Assembly (NCBI RefSeq): GCF_009712425.2
Contig: NZ_VCJR02000002.1
Coordinates: 434,001-498,000 of the forward strand
Source: Aquisalinus luteolus
GTDB lineage: Bacteria > Pseudomonadota > Alphaproteobacteria > Caulobacterales > Parvularculaceae
Direction: 5' to 3'
Length of the DNA: 64,000 nt
Shown here in pieces: positions 53,683-62,207 of this stretch. The translations under genes and the position numbers were made by a program. Numbering within the stretch: the first letter of the stretch is position 1; the number at the start of each line of letters is the position of its first letter. The notes under the pieces are model-generated. The model searched no databases and was not told the DNA's origin. It worked only from the letters and a program-made list of their open reading frames with translations.

Positions 53683-55488
53683 ATGAGCATTATCGACCCA
53701 TCCCGCATCCGCAATTTCTCCATCGTGGCCCATATCGACCACGGCAAGTCGACGCTGGCCGACCGGCTGATACAGGTCACCGGCGGCCTGACCGACCGTG
53801 AGATGCAGGAACAGGTGCTCGACAATATGGAGCTGGAGCGCGAGCGCGGCATCACCATCAAGGCCCAGACCGTGCGGCTGAAATATAAGGCGCAGGACGG
53901 CATCGAGTATACGCTGAACCTGATCGACACACCGGGACACGTCGACTTCGCCTATGAGGTCAACCGCTCGCTCGCCGCCTGCGAGGGTTCTCTTCTGGTC
54001 GTCGATGCCTCGCAAGGGGTCGAGGCGCAGACGCTGGCGAACGTCTATCAGGCGATCGAGGTCGACCACGAGATCGTGCCGGTCCTCAACAAGATCGACC
54101 TGCCGGCCGCCGATGTCGAGCGCGTGAAAGAGCAGATCGAGGACGTGATCGGGCTCGACGCGTCGGATGCTGTGGAAATTTCCGCCAAGACCGGCATCGG
54201 CATCGACAAGGTGCTCGAAGCCATCGTCACCCGCCTGCCGGCACCCGAGGGCGAGCTGAAGGCGCCGCTCAAGGCGATGCTGGTCGATTCATGGTATGAC
54301 TCCTATCTTGGCGTTGTCGTCCTGGTGCGGATCATCGATGGCCAGCTGAAGAAGGGCATGAAGATCCGCATGATGCGCGCCGGTGTCGCCTATACGGTCG
54401 ACCAGATCGGCACGTTCAACCCCAAGCGCACCAATGCAGAGGTGCTGGGCCCGGGCGAGATCGGCTTCCTCACTGCCTCGATCAAGGAAGTCGCCGACAC
54501 CCGCGTCGGTGACACGATCACCGAGGAGCGCCGCCCGGCGGACGAACCGCTACCCGGCTTCCGGCCGGCCCAGCCGGTCGTCTTCTGCGGCCTGTTTCCG
54601 GTCGATTCATCGGAATTCGAAGACCTGCGCGATGCCATCGGCAAGCTGCGCCTCAACGATGCCAGCTTCGAATACGAGATGGAAACCTCCGCCGCGCTCG
54701 GCTTCGGTTTCCGCTGCGGCTTCCTCGGCCTGTTGCACCTCGAGATCATCCGGGAGCGGATCGAACGCGAATTCAATATCGACCTCATCACCACGGCGCC
54801 ATCGGTGGTCTATCACATGCACCTGACCGACGGTACGATGAAGGAACTGCACAACCCCGCCGACATGCCGGACCCGGTCAAGATCGACCACCTCGAAGAG
54901 CCGTGGATCAAGGCGACGATCCTGGTGCCGGACGAGTTTCTCGGCGGCGTCCTGAAACTGTGCGAGGACCGGCGCGGCATCCAGCAGGATCTGACCTATG
55001 CCGGCTCGCGCGCCATGGTCGTCTACGAACTGCCGCTGAACGAGGTCGTGTTCGATTTCTATGACCGGCTGAAGTCGATCACCAAGGGCTATGCCAGCTT
55101 CGACTATCAGATCATCGGTTACCGTACGGACAATCTCGTCAAGATGCAGATCCTCGTCAACGAGGAGCCTGTCGATGCTCTGTCGATCATCGTGCACCGC
55201 GACAAGGCGGAGGCGCGTGGCCGCGTCATGTGCGAGAAGCTGAAAGAGCTGATCCCGCGGCACCTGTTCAAGATCCCGGTTCAGGCCGCCATCGGCGGAC
55301 GCGTCATCGCGCGGGAGACCATCGCCGCGATGCGCAAGGACGTGACCGCGAAATGCTATGGCGGCGACATCACCCGCAAGCGCAAGCTTCTGGAAAAGCA
55401 GAAGGCGGGCAAGAAGAAGATGCGCCAGTTCGGCCGCGTGGAAATCCCGCAGGAAGCCTTCATCAAGGCGCTCAAGATGGACGAGTAA
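53683..55488 (+). CDS. lepA: Elongation factor 4 (back-translocase)
   Basis: A 601-residue translational GTPase that can reverse translocation on stalled ribosomes. The P-loop is [14 protein letters not shown], the switch II region [12 protein letters not shown] and the base-specific motif NKIDLPAA. The C-terminal [10 protein letters not shown] and [11 protein letters not shown] (here [13 protein letters not shown]) are EF4-specific, and the lack of EF-G domain IV agrees. The ATG at 53683 gives the usual [15 protein letters not shown] beginning. Confidence 0.97.
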   Translation: MSIIDPSRIRNFSIVAHIDHGKSTLADRLIQVTGGLTDREMQEQVLDNMELERERGITIKAQTVRLKYKAQDGIEYTLNLIDTPGHVDFAYEVNRSLAACEGSLLVVDASQGVEAQTLANVYQAIEVDHEIVPVLNKIDLPAADVERVKEQIEDVIGLDASDAVEISAKTGIGIDKVLEAIVTRLPAPEGELKAPLKAMLVDSWYDSYLGVVVLVRIIDGQLKKGMKIRMMRAGVAYTVDQIGTFNPKRTNAEVLGPGEIGFLTASIKEVADTRVGDTITEERRPADEPLPGFRPAQPVVFCGLFPVDSSEFEDLRDAIGKLRLNDASFEYEMETSAALGFGFRCGFLGLLHLEIIRERIEREFNIDLITTAPSVVYHMHLTDGTMKELHNPADMPDPVKIDHLEEPWIKATILVPDEFLGGVLKLCEDRRGIQQDLTYAGSRAMVVYELPLNEVVFDFYDRLKSITKGYASFDYQIIGYRTDNLVKMQILVNEEPVDALSIIVHRDKAEARGRVMCEKLKELIPRHLFKIPVQAAIGGRVIARETIAAMRKDVTAKCYGGDITRKRKLLEKQKAGKKKMRQFGRVEIPQEAFIKALKMDE

Positions 55489-55491
55489 TGG

Positions 55492-55977
55492 ATGGCCAGG
55501 CCGTGGCACAAAACAGAGCCGAAAGGTGAGTATGGGCCAGGCCTGAGAGCCGCATTCGCTTATCTGGTTGCTTGCTATTTCACGGCTTTCTGCCTTTCCC
55601 TGCAGTTTGTCTTGGGGTGGAGCAGGGACGGTCAGGAAACCTTCATTTCGAAAGTGGGCGGCTCGTTCATCTTCTCACTTCCTGTCTTCGGTGTTGTCGT
55701 GGTGCTGACGTTTATTCCTGTCGCTGTGTTTGTTTCCCTCGCGCGACATTTCCGCTGGTTGCGCGGGGTGTCAGATTCGATAGCCGGGGGCGTGATTGGC
55801 CTGATGCTGAGCATACTTTTCATGAAATCCGCCTTGCAGGACATGGCTATTGGTGCGGTCCTGATTGTCGCGATATACACCGTCACCGGTACTCTAAGTG
55901 GCCTGATCTACTGGCTTCTCGCCGGGCGGCCTGCGGCGCCAACGCGCCCTGTTGCCAGCCACGAAACTGATCTATAA
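55492..55977 (+). CDS. Hypothetical four-helix membrane protein
   Basis: A 161-residue membrane protein with four hydrophobic segments (about residues 19-40, 55-80, 93-113 and 117-142). I do not recognise it. It starts three bases after the lepA stop and overlaps nothing with the following Rieske gene, which begins eight bases later, so it may be transcribed with both. Basic residues at the N-terminus (RPWHKTEPKG) suggest an inside orientation for that end. Confidence 0.65.
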   Translation: MARPWHKTEPKGEYGPGLRAAFAYLVACYFTAFCLSLQFVLGWSRDGQETFISKVGGSFIFSLPVFGVVVVLTFIPVAVFVSLARHFRWLRGVSDSIAGGVIGLMLSILFMKSALQDMAIGAVLIVAIYTVTGTLSGLIYWLLAGRPAAPTRPVASHETDL

Positions 55978-55984
55978 CGCTCCC

Positions 55985-57043
55985 ATGTCAGATTTGCTGA
56001 AAGATATCTGGTACTTCGCGTGCCTGTCGTCAGAGCTGAAGCCCGGCAAGATGGAGCGGCGCTTTTATTGCGGCGTGCCGGTCGTCATCGGACGCGACGC
56101 GAAGGGGGCCGTCTTTGCCCTGCGCGATGTCTGCCCGCACCGGGCCGCGCCGTTGTCCGCCGGGCGGCAGGTGGAGGAGGGCGGAGAGACCACGCTGGAG
56201 TGCCCTTATCATGGCTGGCGGATGAAGACGTCCGACGGCGTCTGCGCAAAAATCCCGGCTCTGTCGGAGACGAGCACCTTCCCCGTCGCCAACATGAAGA
56301 CGGCACGCTTTCCCCTGCATGAGGAAAAGGGCACGGTCTGGATCTACATGCCCGCCGACTGGAAACGGTTTGGCGGCACGCCGGTGATCGCGCCGCCGCA
56401 ACTGGACACGGCCGTCGGCGATGCCCCGAAGATGATCGTCAGTGTGCCCGCAAAGGGGCCTTACGATGAAGCAGTGATCGGCCTTGTCGATCCGGCGCAT
56501 ACGCCCTTCGTCCACCAGCAATGGTTCTGGCGCAACCCGGCCGAGGCGAGCGAGAAGGTCAAGGATTACGAGCCAACGGAACGCGGCTTCCGGATGAAGG
56601 CGCACCCGCCATCAAAGAATGGCCGCGCCTATCGCATCGTCGGCGGCAACCCGACGACGGAGATCGAGTTCGCGCTGCCCGGTCTGCGCTATGAGACGAT
56701 CCGCAACGAGAAACACACGATCCTGTCCTTCACCGCGATCACGCCGACGAAGGACGGCGAGAGCGTGATCAACCATCTTGCCTGGTGGGACATGGCCCTG
56801 CTCTCCATCGCCAAGCCGTTCTTCATGCCGCTGGCGCGCACCTTCCTCAGTCAGGACGGGCACATCCTCTCTCAGCAGGCGGAGAACATAGAGCGCGAGA
56901 GACCGGCGATGATGTATGTCGACGATCCGGACATGCTCGCCAAATGGTACCTCAAGCTGAAGCGGGAATGGACGGAATCGCGCGAGCAGGGCCGCGACTT
57001 CGTCAATACGCTGGAGCCGACGCAGCTGCGCTGGCGGACATGA
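55985..57043 (+). CDS. Rieske-type aromatic ring-hydroxylating oxygenase alpha subunit
   Basis: A 352-residue oxygenase. The Rieske [2Fe-2S] ligands are Cys50 and His52 (CPH) and Cys73 and His76 (CPYH). The mononuclear iron site is in LVDPAHTPFVHQQW, where VDxxHxxxVH matches the vanillate O-demethylase and toluene-sulfonate monooxygenase class. No reductase gene is adjacent. Its substrate is unknown; proteins of this class often demethylate or hydroxylate small aromatics or sterol-like compounds. Its last 41 bases overlap the convergent GT87 gene. Confidence 0.92.
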   Translation: MSDLLKDIWYFACLSSELKPGKMERRFYCGVPVVIGRDAKGAVFALRDVCPHRAAPLSAGRQVEEGGETTLECPYHGWRMKTSDGVCAKIPALSETSTFPVANMKTARFPLHEEKGTVWIYMPADWKRFGGTPVIAPPQLDTAVGDAPKMIVSVPAKGPYDEAVIGLVDPAHTPFVHQQWFWRNPAEASEKVKDYEPTERGFRMKAHPPSKNGRAYRIVGGNPTTEIEFALPGLRYETIRNEKHTILSFTAITPTKDGESVINHLAWWDMALLSIAKPFFMPLARTFLSQDGHILSQQAENIERERPAMMYVDDPDMLAKWYLKLKREWTESREQGRDFVNTLEPTQLRWRT

Positions 57044-58241
57044 CGCTACGCGCGACCAGCGCCACGAGGCTCGCCGTGATGACAAAGCCGAACTGTACCG
57101 GCACCGCGCCCTGTATCATTGGCAGGTAGAGCACGAGCGGCCAGCTCAGCATCAGCCACCAGCGCTCTGCAGCGTTCAGGTTCCGTGTGCCGATCATGGA
57201 GATCATGACGGCGACGGAGAAAAGCATCGGCACCATCTCGTAATAATAGGCATAGGGCGAACACAGCAGGGTCGCCGGGATCAGCAGCGCTGCTTTCGCC
57301 TGCAGCGGTAGGTCGCTGCGCCAGACCAGAGCGACAAGGGCGGCAAGGCCCAGCACTGTCAGCAGATGAATGGACAGGGCAATGGCATGAGGCACGCCCA
57401 GCGCTCCCAACGCGCCATAGAGACTGATGATGCGGTTGAAGGGATAAAGAGCGCCGCCACCCGCCATGTCATTCTCGACGCGCGTGATCGCATCGAAGAA
57501 GGCGCTCCAGCTTTCCAGTCCAAAGGCCAGTGTTGCGATGCCTGACAACACCAATGAGAAGGTGGCGGCATAGCCAAACGCCTTCCAGTGCCCGCCGAAC
57601 AGATAGGCGACGGGGATGAGCAGGCCCAGCTGTGGCTTTATCGTCAACGCTGCAGCGGCAAGGCCCGCCAGCAGCGGGCGCCGGTCGGGCAGGGCCGCGG
57701 CGATCATCAGTAAGCCGCCGAAAAACAGCGTGTTCTGCCCCTGCACCAGCGTGACGAGAATGATGGGCGAGGCAAGGATCAGCAGCGGCGCGGTCTTGCC
57801 TGGCAAGTTCCCCTCAAACGACACCCTGAAGCAGCACCAGAATACGACCAGCCCCGCCAGCATCCAGAGCCAGTAGGAAAGCTTGTAGGGCAGGAGCGCG
57901 AAAGGCGTGACGAGGAAATAGGCCGCAGGCGGATATTGCCAGGTCAGGCCGTACCATTCGATGGCAGGTTCGCGTATTTGTAGCGCTGTTTCGAAACTGG
58001 TTGCGTCCCATGCATCGAGGGCGCTCCCCTCCAGCACCATCTCCCCTGCCGTATGGAAAGCGAGGAAATCACCGCCCAGATGTTCGCCGCGCATATTGAC
58101 CCGGCCCTCGGCGAGGATCGTGTCTGCGGCAAGAATAGCAGCGAAGAGGAGGGCGAGGACAATCGACACACGGCGCAGCCGCACCGGATCGCTGGTCAGT
58201 GCCCACAGGCGGTCCGTGAGAGAGGCCTCAGGCTGTGACAT
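57003..58241 (-). CDS. GT87-type polyprenyl-phosphate-dependent glycosyltransferase (DUF2029), first copy
   Basis: A 412-residue GT-C-fold membrane transferase with about 10 helices. GGDFLAFHTAGEMVLEG contains the conserved DFxxF/acidic pattern in the first periplasmic loop; YPPAAYFLVTPFALLP, QNTLFFGGLLMIAAAL and LTIKPQLGLLIP are GT87 blocks. It would use a polyprenyl-phosphate sugar on the periplasmic side. It overlaps the end of its paralogue (58228-58241) by 14 bases and the Rieske gene tail by 41 bases. Confidence 0.87.
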   Translation of the reverse strand: MSQPEASLTDRLWALTSDPVRLRRVSIVLALLFAAILAADTILAEGRVNMRGEHLGGDFLAFHTAGEMVLEGSALDAWDATSFETALQIREPAIEWYGLTWQYPPAAYFLVTPFALLPYKLSYWLWMLAGLVVFWCCFRVSFEGNLPGKTAPLLILASPIILVTLVQGQNTLFFGGLLMIAAALPDRRPLLAGLAAAALTIKPQLGLLIPVAYLFGGHWKAFGYAATFSLVLSGIATLAFGLESWSAFFDAITRVENDMAGGGALYPFNRIISLYGALGALGVPHAIALSIHLLTVLGLAALVALVWRSDLPLQAKAALLIPATLLCSPYAYYYEMVPMLFSVAVMISMIGTRNLNAAERWWLMLSWPLVLYLPMIQGAVPVQFGFVITASLVALVARSVMSASAAASAPAY

Positions 58242-59463
58242 TGCCGGCCTGCCGCGCTTCCGGCATCAGCTCTGGCAGGGCGCGGCGGATCAGCAGCGCC
58301 AGCAGGATCAGGACTGTCGCCAGCCACAGCTGGGCGCCGGCATATTTCGACAGGCCGGGCAGGAAGATCGGCAGGGCCCACAGGGCGATCAGCCCGGCTT
58401 CCTCCAGCTTCATCAGGCCCGACTGCATCGCGCGGCGAACCAGCACGACTGCGGGGAAAACGAGGATCGTCATCTCGTAATAATAGGCATAGGGTGTACA
58501 CAGAAAGACGCAGGCGCACAGTATCGCGGCGCGCATCTCCGTATCCCTGATCCGCCGCCATGTCCACGACACGAGGCCGATAGCAGCGATCAGCGATACA
58601 AGCTGCAGCGCCATCGCGGCTTCGCGCGGCACGCCGGATTTGGCGAGCGCGGCAAAGACGGTCGGCATTTTCTGCAGCGGATAGATGGAGCGCGAAACGC
58701 CGTCGCCGACCCCGGCAATGCCGTGCAAGAACGCTTCCCAGGTTTCCCAGCCGAAGGCACCGACAGAGGCCGCAAACAGCAGCACAGCCGTCACGCCCGC
58801 CGTGAAGAAAGCGCGCCAGCATCCGCCGGCCAGATAAGCAAAAGGCAACAGCACGCCCAGCTGAGGCTTGAACGTCAGCAGGCCCGCACAGATGCCGGCA
58901 AGGATAGGCCGCTTGTCCGGCATGGCCGCCGCAACCACCAGCAGTGTGGCTGTGAGAAACCCGTTCTGCCCGGTGATGACGGCGTTGAAGCATACCGGTA
59001 TGGCGGCGATGAGCAACACACCGGTCCAGGGCAGTTTCAGGCTGCCGCGCATCGTTGCGAGGAACATGGCGAACGTCCCGCCGGTCCACAGCAAATAGCC
59101 GGGCATGAAAGGCAGCAGCGCCAGCGGCAGGATGAAGAAATAATATGTAGGCGGATATTGCCATGTCAGGCCGAAGCGCTCGCGCGGCATGGCGTTTTCC
59201 ATCAGATAGGCTTCATAGGCCGCAGGCTGATAGATATCCGCCGCCAGCCCGTCCAGTACTGCGCGGGCCGAGCCCCAGAAGGCAACGAAATCGCCGCCCA
59301 CGGGCGGGCCCTGCGGCAGGTTCAGCTGGTCAGAGGCGAAGATCGCCTGCGCATAAACGGCGTAAGACACCGCCAGCATGACAAGGCTGACAAGAAAGAC
59401 ACGCTGCGGCGTTGCAACCAGCGTGCCCTCGGGGGCGGGGATATTCTTGATCCGTGAATACAT
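58228..59463 (-). CDS. GT87-type polyprenyl-phosphate-dependent glycosyltransferase, second copy
   Basis: A 411-residue paralogue of the previous gene, with GGDFVAFWGSARAVLDG, YPPTYYFFILPLALLP, QNGFLTATLLVVAAAM and LTFKPQLGVLLPFAYL at matching positions. It precedes the first copy on the same strand and the reading frames overlap by 14 bases, so they are cotranscribed. A GT2 gene of the GtrB/DPM1 type starts divergently 89 bases away and could supply the polyprenyl-phosphate donor. Confidence 0.88.
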   Translation of the reverse strand: MYSRIKNIPAPEGTLVATPQRVFLVSLVMLAVSYAVYAQAIFASDQLNLPQGPPVGGDFVAFWGSARAVLDGLAADIYQPAAYEAYLMENAMPRERFGLTWQYPPTYYFFILPLALLPFMPGYLLWTGGTFAMFLATMRGSLKLPWTGVLLIAAIPVCFNAVITGQNGFLTATLLVVAAAMPDKRPILAGICAGLLTFKPQLGVLLPFAYLAGGCWRAFFTAGVTAVLLFAASVGAFGWETWEAFLHGIAGVGDGVSRSIYPLQKMPTVFAALAKSGVPREAAMALQLVSLIAAIGLVSWTWRRIRDTEMRAAILCACVFLCTPYAYYYEMTILVFPAVVLVRRAMQSGLMKLEEAGLIALWALPIFLPGLSKYAGAQLWLATVLILLALLIRRALPELMPEARQAGNVTA

Positions 59464-59552
59464 CCTTAGGGTTTTTATCGGAACATGATGAACAAAGGCT
59501 TATCCGGGTCAATCATCCGGGTGCGTCAGGAAATGCTTAAGAGTGATTAACC

Positions 59553-60629
59553 ATGTCTGAACGTAAGATGTCGAACCAACCCGTCCCCGTCCCGCGTGAC
59601 AGCGATCGCCCGGCGCTGTTGTCCATCGTCTGCCCGGCCTATAACGAGGCCGAGGTGCTTGCCGCCTTTCACCGGCGTGTGCGCAAGGCGATGAACGAGC
59701 TGGGCCAGGCATTCGAGGTGGTGCTGGTCAATGACGGCTCCAGCGATAGCACGCTCGACCTGATGCACAAGATCCGCGAGCGCCACGCGAACACGACGAT
59801 CGTCGACCTGTCGCGCAATTTCGGCAAGGAGATCGCGCTGACCGCCGGTCTCGATGCCGCGGGGGGCGATGCCGTCGTCGTCATCGATGCCGATTTGCAG
59901 GACCCGCCGGAGCTGATCGGCGAGCTGATCGCTGGCTGGCGCGAGGGCTATGATGTCGTTTATGCCAAGCGCCGCGTGCGCCATGGCGAGGGGCTGGTGA
60001 AGAAAGCAACTGCCGGTGCCTTCTACAAGCTGATGAGCCGCCTCGGCGCGGTGCGCCTGCCGGAAAACACCGGCGATTTTCGCCTGATGAGCCGCAAGGC
60101 CGTCGATGCCGTCTGCCAGCTGCGTGAACGACACCGCTTCATGAAGGGCGTCTTCGCCTGGGTCGGTTTCCCGGCCAAGGCGGTGATGTATGACCGCGAT
60201 CCGCGCGCGGCGGGCGCGACCAAGTGGAATTACTGGAAGCTGTGGAATTTGTCGCTGGAGGGGATCACCTCCTTCACCACGGCGCCCCTGAAAATCTCGT
60301 CCTATCTCGGCTTCACCATCGCCTTCGGCGCGATCGTCGCTGGCATCTTCTATATGGGCAAGGCGATCCTGTATGGCGATCCGGTCGCGGGCTTCCCGAC
60401 GCTGATCACCGTCATGCTGTTTCTCGGCGGCGTGCAGCTCGCCTTTCTGGGCATTCTCGGCGAATATGTCGGGCGCATCTTCAACGAGACCAAGGCGCGG
60501 CCGCTTTACTTTGCCAATGCCGTGCTACCGTCCGAAATGGTCGCCGCGGGTACCGCGCCCGCTGAAAAGCCTGTGCGCACCACGACCACCTATCACGACC
60601 CCGACGATGGCGAGCGCATGGCGGGCTAG
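59553..60629 (+). CDS. Polyprenyl-phosphate glycosyltransferase, GtrB/DPM1-like GT2
   Basis: A 358-residue GT2 enzyme with a GT-A domain (about residues 22-240) and two C-terminal membrane helices (near 260-280 and 296-320). The nucleotide-sugar site contains VCPAYNEAEVL and the metal motif DADLQDPPEL; YAKRRVRHGEG and FKVxRFLKG-like RHRFMKGVFAW are GtrB signatures. It transfers glucose or mannose from a nucleotide sugar to undecaprenyl phosphate. It is divergent from the two GT87 genes, its likely users. The tail beyond 330 is polar. Confidence 0.92.
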   Translation: MSERKMSNQPVPVPRDSDRPALLSIVCPAYNEAEVLAAFHRRVRKAMNELGQAFEVVLVNDGSSDSTLDLMHKIRERHANTTIVDLSRNFGKEIALTAGLDAAGGDAVVVIDADLQDPPELIGELIAGWREGYDVVYAKRRVRHGEGLVKKATAGAFYKLMSRLGAVRLPENTGDFRLMSRKAVDAVCQLRERHRFMKGVFAWVGFPAKAVMYDRDPRAAGATKWNYWKLWNLSLEGITSFTTAPLKISSYLGFTIAFGAIVAGIFYMGKAILYGDPVAGFPTLITVMLFLGGVQLAFLGILGEYVGRIFNETKARPLYFANAVLPSEMVAAGTAPAEKPVRTTTTYHDPDDGERMAG

Positions 60630-60691
60630 GCCCGCGCCATACGGTCGCTTGCAAGAGGGCCAAAAACCCGAATCGGTCTAGAGAACAAGGC

Positions 60692-62164
60692 ATGAACCAT
60701 CATGCCGCTTTCCTGTCTCTATCAGTCCTTTTCATGCCTGCGGGCGCTGCCTCCGGCTTTGACGCTGTGAGCCTCGCCGGCTGGGCCGTCGCGATCCTGT
60801 TCCTCATTGTGGCCATCGTCGCATGGCTTCGTGGCAGCAAGGCGTCGGCGCGAGCAAACGAGATCGAGCGTGAGCTGGTCCGCTCCGCCTCCCGGCTTGA
60901 AGAGTATGACGGGCTGAAGGACGCGCTGGAGCATGAGCGCACCGCCTCTGAAAAGCTGCGCACAGACCACGCCGTGATCGAAGCACGCCTGCAGGAACGC
61001 GAGCGGGCGCTGGCCGAGTTGCGCACACGGATGGAGAACGACTTCTCCGCCATGGCCTCTGCCATGTTGAACCAGACCCATGAGACCTTCCTGAAGCGGG
61101 CGAACGAGACCTTCGAGCGCCATCAGGAAGCGACCAAGGCTGATGCCGAGAAGCGCCGCCAGTCGATCGACGAAATGGTCCGTCCCATGAAGGACAGCCT
61201 TGTGCGCTATGAGGAAGGCCTGCGCGAGCTGCGCGACCACAACAAGAAGGCGCAAGGCGCGCTGACCAGCCAGATCGAAGTGCTGGCCCGGTCCGCCGAA
61301 AGCATCAAGGGCGAGGCTTCCAAGCTCGCCACCGCACTGCGCTCCGGCTCGCGCACCCGTGGCCGCTGGGGCGAGGAGCAGTTGCGCAATGTCGTGGAAA
61401 TGACCGGGCTGTCGTCCTATGTCGATTTCACCGAGCAGCTGTCGCTGAGCGAGGAGGGGCGCGCAAAACAGCCGGACATGGTCGTCTCCCTGCCGGGCGA
61501 GCGGGTCATCGCGGTTGACTCCAAGGTCTCTCTTAATGCCTATCTTGAAGCCGCCGAGCAGACGGACGATGCTCAGCGCACGGTATACCTCGCCAAACAT
61601 GCCGAGGAAATCTGGACCCATGTGAAAGGGCTGGCGTCAAAGAATTACGCCGAGGCGCTGAAAAAGCAGGGCTCGCTGGACTTTGTCGTCATGTTCATCC
61701 CCGGTGAGAATTTCTACGCCGCCGCAATGGAGCATCGCCCGACCCTGTTCCAGGAGGCATTTGACCGCGGCATATTGATCGCGACGCCGACCTCGCTGAT
61801 CGCGATCCTGAAATCCATCGCCTATGGCTGGCGCCAGGAAAAGGCGGCGGAGAATGCCCACAAGGTCGCGGACATGGCGAAGGACCTCTATGCCGCCATG
61901 TGCAAGATGGGCTCTAACCTGCAGGCGCTTGGCAAGTCACTGGAAACATCGGTCAAGCGCTATAACGACACGATCGGCAATATCGAGGGCCGGGTCATGC
62001 CCAAGGCACGGCGCTTTGCCGAGTTCGAAATGCCGGGTACGGAAAAGGACGTGCCGGAGATCGAGCCGGTCGAGGCCGATGTGCGCGAGATCAGCGCCGG
62101 GCGAGACCTGTTCCTCGATGCGCCTGATGGTGAGCGTGATGATGGCGACCGCAAGACCGGCTAG
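60692..62164 (+). CDS. rmuC: RmuC-family DNA recombination-associated protein
   Basis: A 490-residue RmuC-family protein. A short N-terminal membrane helix (WAVAILFLIVAIVAWL) is followed by a long coiled coil (about 50-200) and a nuclease-like RmuC domain (about 215-420): RGRWGEEQLRNVVEMTGL, PDMVVSLPGERVIAVDSKVSLNAYLEA and FIPGENFYAAAM. RmuC limits inversions at short repeats in E. coli. The predicted active residues E and DSK are present. A second, different RmuC gene converges on it. Confidence 0.93.
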   Translation: MNHHAAFLSLSVLFMPAGAASGFDAVSLAGWAVAILFLIVAIVAWLRGSKASARANEIERELVRSASRLEEYDGLKDALEHERTASEKLRTDHAVIEARLQERERALAELRTRMENDFSAMASAMLNQTHETFLKRANETFERHQEATKADAEKRRQSIDEMVRPMKDSLVRYEEGLRELRDHNKKAQGALTSQIEVLARSAESIKGEASKLATALRSGSRTRGRWGEEQLRNVVEMTGLSSYVDFTEQLSLSEEGRAKQPDMVVSLPGERVIAVDSKVSLNAYLEAAEQTDDAQRTVYLAKHAEEIWTHVKGLASKNYAEALKKQGSLDFVVMFIPGENFYAAAMEHRPTLFQEAFDRGILIATPTSLIAILKSIAYGWRQEKAAENAHKVADMAKDLYAAMCKMGSNLQALGKSLETSVKRYNDTIGNIEGRVMPKARRFAEFEMPGTEKDVPEIEPVEADVREISAGRDLFLDAPDGERDDGDRKTG

Positions 62165-62207
62165 CTGCCTGTTTCAGCAGGAAACAGTCTGACTTGCCTC
62201 AGCCGGC

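Noticed and set aside
52942-54069. Upstream extension of the carbohydrate-binding-like gene to about 576 codons
   Set aside because: The extension runs antisense through the exported protein and the start of lepA; the ATG at 52941 has an ideal ribosome-binding site and signal peptide.
59537-59550. TTAA...TTAA element upstream of the GT2 gene
   Set aside because: The spacing is six bases (GAGTGA), one short of the CtrA N7 consensus, so I do not call it a CtrA site.
62166-62187. Short hairpin CTGTTTC...GAAACAG between the two RmuC genes
   Set aside because: Only a 7-8 bp AT-rich stem without a T-tail; too weak to call a terminator.
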